Shown: positions 41,494 through 49,276 of the stretch, piece by piece
How the letters are laid out: every line of letters begins with the position of its first letter
Position numbering within the stretch: position 1 is the first letter of the stretch
DNA from: Candidatus Planktophila lacus
Lineage (GTDB): Bacteria; Pseudomonadota; Gammaproteobacteria; Steroidobacterales; Steroidobacteraceae
DNA: 51,673 nucleotides
Assembly: GCA_943331345.2 (NCBI GenBank)
Contig: CALQLF020000012.1
Coordinates: forward strand, 1-51,673
Direction: 5' to 3'
The notes under the pieces: generated by a model
What the model was told of the DNA's origin: nothing
What the model saw: the letters and a program-made list of their open reading frames with translations, nothing else
Databases searched by the model: none
Position numbers and translations under genes: made by a program

Positions 41494-44064
41494 ATGATCC
41501 TAAAAGCCAATCGCGCTCTTCAGACCGGCCGGGAGTACTTGCCACTGCAGCGATCCATGCTCGCTGCAGCGGTTGCCTTGGCGCTGGCCAACCTCGCAAG
41601 TGCGGCACCCGCATTGGCTCAGGACGCCGCCAAGAGTCCCACGGACAACGCAGCTTCGTCTTCCGCGGCGACGGCCAAAGGAGGGGACACCCTCGACGAA
41701 GTTCTCGTGACCGCACAGCGGCGCACTGAGCGCCTGATCGACGTCCCCTACAACATTTCGGCAGTAAGCGGCTCCGACCTTGCCAGCGCCGGCGTAGCGA
41801 ACGCCAGCGACCTGACCAAGGTTGTCGTCGGCCTGGGGAACTTCTCGGACGGCCCGTCGGACCGTTATGGGCAGAACAACTTCACGATGCGCGGCTTGAG
41901 CACGGACTCGCTCAACCTGTCCAACAAATATACTGCCGCCTCCGTTGCCACCTACTACGGCGACACGCCGGTCTTCTATCCAATCCTGTTCAAGGATCTG
42001 GAGCGCGTCGAAGTTCTGCGCGGCCCGCAGGGCACACTGTATGGATCGAGCGCGCAGAGCGGCGCAATCCGCTTCATTCCCAAGCGTCCGTCCTTCGACC
42101 GGCTCAGCAGTGAAGTCAATGTCTCAGCCGGGATGACCCAGAACGCAAACCGGGCGAACGGCAGCGCCGATGCTGTCATCAACGTTCCGCTGTCGGAGAC
42201 CTTGGCTGTGCGCCTGTCTGCGGCCTATGTGAGCCAGGCGGGGTTCATTGACCAGGTCAATCTCTTCGAGCTGGGCACCAATGGCGTGCCGGTGCCCCGG
42301 ATCTCGGGTGATCTCACCAGCGGCCCGGTGATTGCGCCCATCCGGAAGGGTACGAACAACACGAGTCAGTTGATGGTGCGCGGTGCGGTGCGCTACCAGC
42401 CCACCGATTGGCTCGATCTCGACGTGAGCTATCTGCACCAGGAAACCAATGCGGACGATACCCAGTTCACAAACGCCGGCTATGTGGGCGGGGTTGAAGA
42501 CCTGTCGGGCGGCACATACGAAAACGGCTCCTACACCACGCGGTCCGGCAGCCGGTATGCAAACACCCAGTCGATCCTGCAGCCTCTGAATTCCAATCTG
42601 GACATCGTCTCGGGGACGGCGGCTTTCGACCTCGGCTTTGCCGAACTCAGCTCCATTTCGAGCTACTACGAGAACCAGACCAATTCGACGCAGGCTGCGG
42701 AAGACGGCTATATCGTCCCTGCATACAATCTGCTGCCCTACTACAATTACTATCCTCGCTTCGTTGCGGATCGCAGCTTCCGCGGCCAGGTGAAGGGCTT
42801 CACGCAGGAAATCCGGCTCGTTTCACAGGGACAATCCGCATTGTCCTATGTGCTCGGCGCGTACTATGCACGCCAGAACAAGCGAAACGTGTTTGACTAC
42901 CAGATTCGCGGGCTCCAGGCCCTGTCGAATTCGCCTGACTGCGTGGGCGCGTTTGGGAACTTCTTCTGCGGCCCCCAGCCAGCCGGCGACAACACTTACT
43001 ACGCCGAACAGGGTTTCGTAGACAAGGAGCGCGCGGTCTTCGGTGAGCTGACCTATCACATCACGCCTGAATGGCAGGTCACGGGCGGCGCACGCGTCTT
43101 CAAGGTATCGCAAGATTTCGATCAGAGGCTGATCGGCTACTGGTTTGGCTCAGATGATCCTTACCTGGGTTCCATCAGTGCCTCGGGCAAGGTGTATAAG
43201 GCAAACACATCCTATCAGCTCAATGCTGACAACATGGTTTACTTCACCTACTCTGAAGGCTATCGGAGAGGCGGTGCGAATGCGGTTCCGACCGCGGGAA
43301 ACGCGGCGTCGCTTCCGGAATTCCTCGCCTTTCAGCCGGACTTCACCGCCAACTATGAGATCGGAATCAAGGGTAGGACGCTGGGTCGCCGACTCACCTA
43401 CTCGATCGCTGCATTCCAGATCACGCTGGACAACTTCCAGTTCAACGGCACCACCCCCGGTGGCTTCAGTGCCGTGTTCAACGGCGCCAAGGCCCGGTCA
43501 CGTGGTCTCGAGTTGGAAGGTAGCTTCGCGGTATCTCCGTACCTGACCTTGTCGGGCAGCTATGCCCATACGGACACAAAGGTGCCCGAGACCACGGTGA
43601 TCAGGGACCTGGCGGCGGGCTCGCTCATTACCAATCCTCCGAACGGCACCGTCATCGTCAGCACCGGCGCGACTGTCCTGGCAGGTGCGGTACTGCCTGG
43701 CGTCTCGAAGGATGCCTTGACGGCAGCCGTCGACTATGAGGTTCCGCTTAGTGGCGAAGCCCGGTTGATCATTCACACGAACGGCAACTATCGCAGTTCG
43801 CAAACCAGCACGATTGCCGCGGGATCATTTGAATACCGGGTGCTGCCGTCTGTCTTCACGGCTGACGCCCGGGTCACTTACGACAGCGGCAAGGGCTGGT
43901 CGGGAGACCTGTTCGTGACAAACCTGACCAACGCCTTTAACTCCAACGGGAATAGAGGCGTGCAGAGCACGAACCCGGCCTTCGCGTCGTTGCCTCGAAT
44001 CTATGCCGGCCAGTCGATCGGAGTGCCGCGTACTTTCGGCGTGAGCTTGCACTACGAGTTCTGA
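41494..44064 (+). CDS. TonB-dependent outer membrane receptor
   Basis: 856 residues. Signal-like start (RSMLAAAVALALANLASAAP), TonB-box-like DEVLVTAQRR near 70, then the plug domain (VPYNISAVSGSDLA, RVEVLRGPQGTLYGSSAQSG, the highly conserved plug motif) and a long 22-strand barrel ending in a terminal aromatic residue (LHYEF). Such receptors pull rare or bulky molecules through the outer membrane with TonB energy. Start set at ATG 41494 because AGGAG lies right in front; six residues more are possible. Its own promoter carries the island dyad. First gene of the receptor - NTF2 - sulfotransferase run; it is a good marker that the island substrate is outside the cell and too large for porins. 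Confidence 0.93.
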   Translation: MILKANRALQTGREYLPLQRSMLAAAVALALANLASAAPALAQDAAKSPTDNAASSSAATAKGGDTLDEVLVTAQRRTERLIDVPYNISAVSGSDLASAGVANASDLTKVVVGLGNFSDGPSDRYGQNNFTMRGLSTDSLNLSNKYTAASVATYYGDTPVFYPILFKDLERVEVLRGPQGTLYGSSAQSGAIRFIPKRPSFDRLSSEVNVSAGMTQNANRANGSADAVINVPLSETLAVRLSAAYVSQAGFIDQVNLFELGTNGVPVPRISGDLTSGPVIAPIRKGTNNTSQLMVRGAVRYQPTDWLDLDVSYLHQETNADDTQFTNAGYVGGVEDLSGGTYENGSYTTRSGSRYANTQSILQPLNSNLDIVSGTAAFDLGFAELSSISSYYENQTNSTQAAEDGYIVPAYNLLPYYNYYPRFVADRSFRGQVKGFTQEIRLVSQGQSALSYVLGAYYARQNKRNVFDYQIRGLQALSNSPDCVGAFGNFFCGPQPAGDNTYYAEQGFVDKERAVFGELTYHITPEWQVTGGARVFKVSQDFDQRLIGYWFGSDDPYLGSISASGKVYKANTSYQLNADNMVYFTYSEGYRRGGANAVPTAGNAASLPEFLAFQPDFTANYEIGIKGRTLGRRLTYSIAAFQITLDNFQFNGTTPGGFSAVFNGAKARSRGLELEGSFAVSPYLTLSGSYAHTDTKVPETTVIRDLAAGSLITNPPNGTVIVSTGATVLAGAVLPGVSKDALTAAVDYEVPLSGEARLIIHTNGNYRSSQTSTIAAGSFEYRVLPSVFTADARVTYDSGKGWSGDLFVTNLTNAFNSNGNRGVQSTNPAFASLPRIYAGQSIGVPRTFGVSLHYEF

Positions 44065-44094
44065 AGGGAAGCGACGTCAAGACGCTTGTGAATG

Positions 44095-44128
44095 CCAGGG
44101 TGGAAGCGCGTGAGCGCCTCCACCCTGG
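44095..44128 (+). promoter_or_regulatory. Strong stem-loop after the TonB receptor
   Basis: CCAGGGTGGA-A-GCGC-GTGA-GCGC-C-TCCACCCTGG: a 10-bp stem, one mismatch, a 4-bp stem and a GTGA loop. No T-tract follows, so it may protect or process the receptor mRNA and lower expression of the two genes downstream. Confidence 0.6.
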
Positions 44129-44175
44129 ACTGCTCCGCCCACGGGCGATGCTTGGGCATCGCTGGAACGTACAGC

Positions 44176-44634
44176 ATGTCAAAAGATTTGCCTCTCTACG
44201 AACAAAGCCGCACCGACAAAGAGATCGGGTTGGCGGGCCATGTCATCGCTCTGGAAAAGTCAGCTCTTGATAAATTCTTCAAAGGCGACACGTCAGGATA
44301 CGCAACCATCTGGTCAAGACGGAGCTTCACATACTTCGATGCGCTGGTTACTGAGCGTACGGATGATCATGAGACTGTAGCCAAGTTCCTGAAATCCATC
44401 GAAGGCAAGGTCTTCGCCGACAGCTACGAGTTTCGCAACCCCAGGGTGCAGGCCGTCAAAGACATGGCGGTCCTGACCTACCAGCTGTTCGCAAAGACAA
44501 ACGTGATTGACATGGAATACAATGTCGTTGAAGTCTTCCAAAACGAGGGAGATGAATGGCGCGTAGTTCACTCTACCTGGTCATTCATTCGCCCTTTTGA
44601 AAAGAAGTTCCCGAAGATGGAGGACATCATCTGA
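44176..44634 (+). CDS. NTF2-like / SnoaL-like protein (DUF4440 type)
   Basis: 152 residues with the NTF2-like alpha-beta cone shape: an N-terminal helix followed by FKGDTSGYATIWSRRSFTYF, a middle RNPRVQAVKDMAVLTYQLFA and the closing strand GDEWRVVHSTWSFIRPF. The DEWRVVHSTWS ending is the usual DUF4440/SnoaL last strand. Members are small-molecule isomerases, hydrolases or binding proteins; the activity cannot be told. Start at 44176, since upstream frame runs through the stem-loop. Lies between the TonB receptor and the sulfotransferase. Confidence 0.72.
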   Translation: MSKDLPLYEQSRTDKEIGLAGHVIALEKSALDKFFKGDTSGYATIWSRRSFTYFDALVTERTDDHETVAKFLKSIEGKVFADSYEFRNPRVQAVKDMAVLTYQLFAKTNVIDMEYNVVEVFQNEGDEWRVVHSTWSFIRPFEKKFPKMEDII

Positions 44635-44676
44635 TGTTCTGAAGGCGATAGCCTTCCTCTTCCCAAGGGATATCCA

Positions 44677-46242
44677 ATGCAGGCCAGCACTGCCAATCTT
44701 GCGGCCATCATTGAACTCAGCAAGCAGGGTGCGCTTGTTGAAGCGCGTGACATGCTTGCGCCGTATCTGGAGGATCATCCAGGTGACATTGCGGCCCACA
44801 AGCTCTGCGCTGAAATCCATTTCAAGCTCGGCCGCCGCGACGATGGATTTCGTTGCGCGATGCGTGCCTTTGAATTGGATCAGTCCGACATCGACTATGG
44901 TCTGGACTGTGCCTTCAACCTCGTCCGCGCCGGTCGGCGCAACGACGCCTTGCGAGTCGCCCAGCTGATTGCCGAGCTTTCCCCCGAGAGCCCCTATCAT
45001 TGCGATACGCTCGGCACCGTCTTAACCCATTGCGAGGTGCCTGAGAAGGCGATACCTCATTTCAAGCACGCCTGTGCGTTGATCAGCGATTCCCCCCAGT
45101 TTCTCTTCAATCTCGCGAGTGCGCAACGCATGGTCGGCGCCGTGAAGGAAGCCGAGGTCAGCCTTGACCGTGCTCTTCTGCTGGATCCCTCCGATGGTGC
45201 TGCCCATCTGGCCCGCTCCGCGCTCCGGCGCCAAACCCCCGAAGAAAATCACGTTAAAGAACTGACAGCGGCGCTCGCCTGCGCCGCAAGTGCGAATGAG
45301 AAAGTGTCGATTGGCTATGCTCTCGCCAAGGAACTGGAGGATCTCGCACAGTACCCCCAATCCTTCGCCCACCTTGCGGCGGCGTCTCGGTTGCACCGGT
45401 CCCAAAGTGCCTACGATGCCGGCCGGGAACTCGGCTTGCTTCGGGCACTGCGCCAGCTTGACTACGGCAGCCTTCTGCAGGGCGGGATCGAATCTGATCC
45501 GGGTGCCATGAGGCCGATTTTCGTCGTGGGCTTGCCGCGTTCGGGGACGACCCTTGTGGAGAGGATCATCGGAAGTGTTCCTGGCGTGCGCAGCGCAGGC
45601 GAATCAAACGTGCTGGCCGCCGAAGTGTGGCGCGTTGCGACGCGAGATGGGCGCCCCGCCGATCCGCAAGCTGCGCTCGTCGGCGCTGTTCGCAAAGCCG
45701 CCGGGGAAATCGGGTCGAACTATGTCAGTTCCTTCGCCGGACGCTTTGACGGTGCTTTCATAGACAAGACGCCGGGCAACTCGATATTCGCTGGCCTGAT
45801 CAATGCAGCGGTGCCGGGTGCGCGCATTGTCTGTCTGCGGAGAAACGCCATGGACAGCTGCTATGCGATGTACAAGATGCTGTTCTGGGGCGCCTACCCG
45901 TTCTCCAACGACCTTGCAGAGCTGGCGGACTACTACGTGGAATGGGATCGCCTGATCCGGAAGTGGGAGGAGGACCTGGGCGATGCCTGGTTGACGGTCA
46001 ACTACGAAGATATCGTTCGTAATCCCGAGCCGTCGATGCGGCGCATCATCGCGCATTGTTGCCTGCCATGGGACGACGCCTGCCTGCGCTTCCATGAGTT
46101 GGACGCTCCAGTCACGAGCGCCAGCGCAGGGCAGGTTACTCGCCCGCTGCATCGCGAATCGGTCGGGTTGTGGCGCAACTACACCACCGAGCTGGGCGAG
46201 TTGGCCGATCGCCTCCGCAGCGCGGGAATCGCTGTGGACTAG
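44677..46242 (+). CDS. TPR-repeat sulfotransferase family protein
   Basis: 521 residues. The first half has tetratricopeptide-type helix pairs (ALVEARDMLAPYLEDHPGDI, DAFNLVRAG-like units), the second half a sulfotransferase fold: the 5'-phosphosulfate loop VGLPRSGTTLVERI from residue 284 and the 3'-phosphate segment PGARIVCLRRNAMDSCYAMY. The family moves a sulfuryl group from PAPS. Proteins of this make-up very often follow TonB-dependent receptors in catabolic clusters of proteobacteria, with no clear role known to me. The TPR half suggests a protein partner or acceptor. Ends tail to tail with the HSL-type hydrolase, only six bases apart. Confidence 0.9.
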   Translation: MQASTANLAAIIELSKQGALVEARDMLAPYLEDHPGDIAAHKLCAEIHFKLGRRDDGFRCAMRAFELDQSDIDYGLDCAFNLVRAGRRNDALRVAQLIAELSPESPYHCDTLGTVLTHCEVPEKAIPHFKHACALISDSPQFLFNLASAQRMVGAVKEAEVSLDRALLLDPSDGAAHLARSALRRQTPEENHVKELTAALACAASANEKVSIGYALAKELEDLAQYPQSFAHLAAASRLHRSQSAYDAGRELGLLRALRQLDYGSLLQGGIESDPGAMRPIFVVGLPRSGTTLVERIIGSVPGVRSAGESNVLAAEVWRVATRDGRPADPQAALVGAVRKAAGEIGSNYVSSFAGRFDGAFIDKTPGNSIFAGLINAAVPGARIVCLRRNAMDSCYAMYKMLFWGAYPFSNDLAELADYYVEWDRLIRKWEEDLGDAWLTVNYEDIVRNPEPSMRRIIAHCCLPWDDACLRFHELDAPVTSASAGQVTRPLHRESVGLWRNYTTELGELADRLRSAGIAVD

Positions 46243-46248
46243 CTTGAA

Positions 46249-47301
46249 CTATGCAATCCCCAGGCCCCGTCGCAGCGCGATCAGTCGTGCCGCGTTGAAG
46301 TTCTTCGCAATGCGGTTCGCCCCCGGAAAGAGGTCGAACCCATGGAATGCGCCCGGAATGACAAGAAGCTCGGTGCTGACACCGGCATTGTTGAGGCGCT
46401 GGGCGAAGTCGATATCCTCGTTTGCGAACAGGTCGATCGAACCTACGGCGATGAACGCCGGCGGAAGGCCCCGGAGGTCGGTAACCCTCGCGGGAACTGC
46501 CGCAGTAGGGGTCTTTGTCGTGCCCGGGGTCATTCCGAGGAACGATGCCCAGCCCAGCTGATTGTTCGCCGCGGTCCAGACGAGCCGGCCCATCGAGGGC
46601 GGGACGGCTCGAGAAGACCCGGTACGGTCGTCGAGCATCGGATAGGTCAGACACTGGAAGGCGATTGGCACTTCTGCGCGGTTCCGCGCGAGAATGGCGA
46701 GCAACGCCGCGTGGCCCCCGCCCGCGCTCTCGCCCATGACGCCGATCCGAGTGCTGTCTACCCCCAAGGAGGCCGCATTCCTGTGAAGCCAGCGCAGGCC
46801 CGCATAGTTGTCTGCAATTGAACCTTTGTAGGTCGTCTCCGGTGCAAGACGGTACTCGACCGTCACGACGACGCAATCCAGTTCGCGGGCGAGTTCCTGC
46901 AGGGACGGGACAGCGGAGCGAGCGGTTCCGAGAATGAATCCTCCTCCGTGAGTGTGGAGGATTGCCGGCCTCCCGCTCCTTCCGGCGGCATTGATGACAT
47001 ACAGGGTGACGGCAGGCTGGCCCGCCAAGCCGGCGACGACCTTCATTTCGGAAGGGATGTCCGCCGCGGGTGCAGACTCATAGGTAGCATAAAGGCGCCT
47101 GACCTCCGCAAGCGTCTTCAGCGAGAGGCGCGGCGTGGAGCGCATTTCCTGTAGGGCAGCCGCCGCCGCACCGTGCAGCTCCTCATTCACATTCGCAAGC
47201 AGGTCGGCGTCGTCGACTTCGCTGGCCAACGCCTCGAGGGAAAAGGTGCACTGCGCGGCGGCGAGCGAGATGGCTCCCTTGATCAGGGCTCTTCTATCCA
47301 T
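46249..47301 (-). CDS. Exported alpha/beta hydrolase, hormone-sensitive-lipase type
   Basis: 350 residues. Signal-like start MDRRALIKGAISLAAA (twin-arginine resembling). HSL signature HTHGGGFILG at 116-125 and nucleophile Ser192 in GESAGGG; the acid is likely in SIDLFANEDIDFA and the histidine in GAFHGFDLF. Hydrolyses short or medium esters, sometimes lactones. Start at 47301 is chosen over one nine codons upstream because the signal begins here. Lies 87 bases after the carboxylesterase gene, same strand, probably one operon. Confidence 0.92.
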   Translation of the reverse strand: MDRRALIKGAISLAAAQCTFSLEALASEVDDADLLANVNEELHGAAAAALQEMRSTPRLSLKTLAEVRRLYATYESAPAADIPSEMKVVAGLAGQPAVTLYVINAAGRSGRPAILHTHGGGFILGTARSAVPSLQELARELDCVVVTVEYRLAPETTYKGSIADNYAGLRWLHRNAASLGVDSTRIGVMGESAGGGHAALLAILARNRAEVPIAFQCLTYPMLDDRTGSSRAVPPSMGRLVWTAANNQLGWASFLGMTPGTTKTPTAAVPARVTDLRGLPPAFIAVGSIDLFANEDIDFAQRLNNAGVSTELLVIPGAFHGFDLFPGANRIAKNFNAARLIALRRGLGIA

Positions 47302-47388
47302 CGGTGATCGCCTCGTTCGATTGCGCACGGGTGGTCAAATCGGCTCTTCGGTTCCCCCAAACTCGACCGCTGGCATCGCGGCACAGCC

Positions 47389-49065
47389 CTACACCGAACG
47401 CAGCAATGTCCGAATGTCGGAGCGTGGATTGTCGAGGACTTTCGATTCCCGATCGAAGATCATCGTCGACCGGGACTTTTTCGCATATGCGGGCCACGCG
47501 AGATCGGGCAGCGAAGGATTGCCACTTCTCGCGAAATTGACCCAGGCGGCCAGCATCCGGTTGCCCAGCTTGAAGCGGGCGCCACCCGGATCCGCCTCCG
47601 CGCGCGCCTGGTCGGTATCCTTCCCATCCCAAGCAGAACCGTAGTACTCGTGCCCCAGCACAAACGGGATCTCAAGGGCATGAGGCGCCCACTTTGCTCC
47701 GAAGCACGGGGTTCTCCAGTCGCATCGGTACATGAAGACTGGCGCCCCCGCGCCTGATTGCAGTTCCGCTTGGTGGACTGCTCCTTTCCAATAAGAAAGA
47801 TCTGTGGACATCTGGACAGCCAAATCGAAGTTGGTCGAATCGGGCGCCGCCTTGCGGTAGAAGGGGATCAGCTCGGCCACGCGTTCCTTGTCGGGTTCGA
47901 AAGCCGGGGTGCCATCGACCACCGCGCGCGCGAGGGCTTCATCATCGGCGATGCCCTTTCTAGCCTCGTCGCTCATGTAGATGATGGTCTCATCGCGAGT
48001 GCTGCCAAGCAGCAGCGGAATGCTGCGCGTGCCTTCTGGCGCGGTCGTGTGCCAGATTTCCTTGGGGAAATCATCGCAGTCGATGACAGGGGCGTACTTG
48101 AGAGACGGGTCGCCTATCCCCGCAGCCTCGTTCATGATTTGCACGCCGCACCCGACCAATACATCCGCGGGAACGGCCTGCAGGGCGTCCATGTCATTGC
48201 GTCGGAGGCCAAGGATCGAGAACATGCGGTTCGATGTCGCTTCGGCTTCTTCCCTGCTGCGATATCGAAACACGGAGCCGCTTTGCACGATCGCCCGATG
48301 AAACAGGCCCGTGGATGCCGGCATCCCCATGAGCGTGCTGATCTTGGCGCCGCCTCCGGACTGCCCGAACAGTGTGACGTTGTCCGGATCACCCCCAAAT
48401 GCCGCGATGTTGGTTCGCACCCAATCAAGCGCCGCGATGATATCGAGTTGCCCGGCGTTGCCTGACGCAGCGAACCGCGGGCCTCCATGGGCGCTGACGT
48501 CGCTATAGCCGAGGGCCTGGAGCCGGTGATTGATGCCAACTGCGACGATATTCCCGATCCTTGCCAGGTTTCCACAATCATAGAGAGGCGCGCCCGCCGA
48601 GCCGAACGTATAGCCGCCACCGTGCAGCCAGACCATGACGGGAAGCTTTGACGTTGGTTGCGCGCTCGCGGGCGACCAGACGTTGAGGGCAAGGCAATCC
48701 TCGCTTCCCGGCATGGGATCCAGCCACACCGGAAAGTCGGGATTTGTTTGAAGGCAAGGATGGCCCAGACGCGTCGCGTCACGGACACCTGCCCAGGGCG
48801 CCAGTCGTTGGGGCGGCAGGAAGCGATTGCTGCCTGCGGTCGACTGCCCATAGGGGATGCCTTTGAATGCGGTGACGCCCTTGTCAGCGAGGCCCCGCAG
48901 CTTTCCGTGTGCCGATTCCACCACAACGCTTCGAGCCCGTACTGCAGCATTGGAGGCTCCAGGGATCGAAATCATGGCCGTCGCTCCGACGCAGTAGCGA
49001 AGGACGTCACGCCGGGTCGGTCGGGTACGTTCGACGAGCGGGTCCACGATTCGATGATCGGCCAC
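47389..49065 (-). CDS. Exported type-B carboxylesterase, copy 2
   Basis: 558 residues. Tat-like signal TRRDVLRYCVGATAMISIPG at 17-36. Oxyanion hole HGGGYTFGS at 148-156, nucleophile Ser236 in FGQSGGGAK (Gln in place of the usual Glu before Ser), histidine in WAPHALEIPFV. Same general plan as the copy at 39426, so a paralogue with a slightly changed nucleophile elbow; the two could handle different ester bonds of one compound. Divergent from the CocE-type hydrolase; the gap between them holds the operator-like site at 49117. Confidence 0.92.
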   Translation of the reverse strand: MADHRIVDPLVERTRPTRRDVLRYCVGATAMISIPGASNAAVRARSVVVESAHGKLRGLADKGVTAFKGIPYGQSTAGSNRFLPPQRLAPWAGVRDATRLGHPCLQTNPDFPVWLDPMPGSEDCLALNVWSPASAQPTSKLPVMVWLHGGGYTFGSAGAPLYDCGNLARIGNIVAVGINHRLQALGYSDVSAHGGPRFAASGNAGQLDIIAALDWVRTNIAAFGGDPDNVTLFGQSGGGAKISTLMGMPASTGLFHRAIVQSGSVFRYRSREEAEATSNRMFSILGLRRNDMDALQAVPADVLVGCGVQIMNEAAGIGDPSLKYAPVIDCDDFPKEIWHTTAPEGTRSIPLLLGSTRDETIIYMSDEARKGIADDEALARAVVDGTPAFEPDKERVAELIPFYRKAAPDSTNFDLAVQMSTDLSYWKGAVHQAELQSGAGAPVFMYRCDWRTPCFGAKWAPHALEIPFVLGHEYYGSAWDGKDTDQARAEADPGGARFKLGNRMLAAWVNFARSGNPSLPDLAWPAYAKKSRSTMIFDRESKVLDNPRSDIRTLLRSV

Positions 49066-49116
49066 TGTGATCTTCCTTCTGCCGGGTGCAAGGATATCGT
49101 ATGATTTAGGTAATTA

Positions 49117-49128
49117 GACCAGCCAGTC
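49117..49128. promoter_or_regulatory. Candidate shared operator, esterase / CocE divergent region
   Basis: Perfect dyad GACC-AGCC-AGTC in the 211-base gap between divergent esterase and CocE genes. Almost identical to the TetR-gene site GACT-AGCC-AGTC (11 of 12) and preceded by AATTA like the site at 29515. Confidence 0.6.
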
Positions 49129-49276
49129 GGTATTTTATCGTAGCGAGTATGCTGCCCGGTCGCAACGTGCCTGACTTGAACGGCAAGCAAGCACACTGGC
49201 GCCTGCTCGATCCAGCTGAGCCGCCCTTGGTCGTTAGGTTGTCTGTCGGGAATCGCTCAAGCAGGAAACCATAGCC

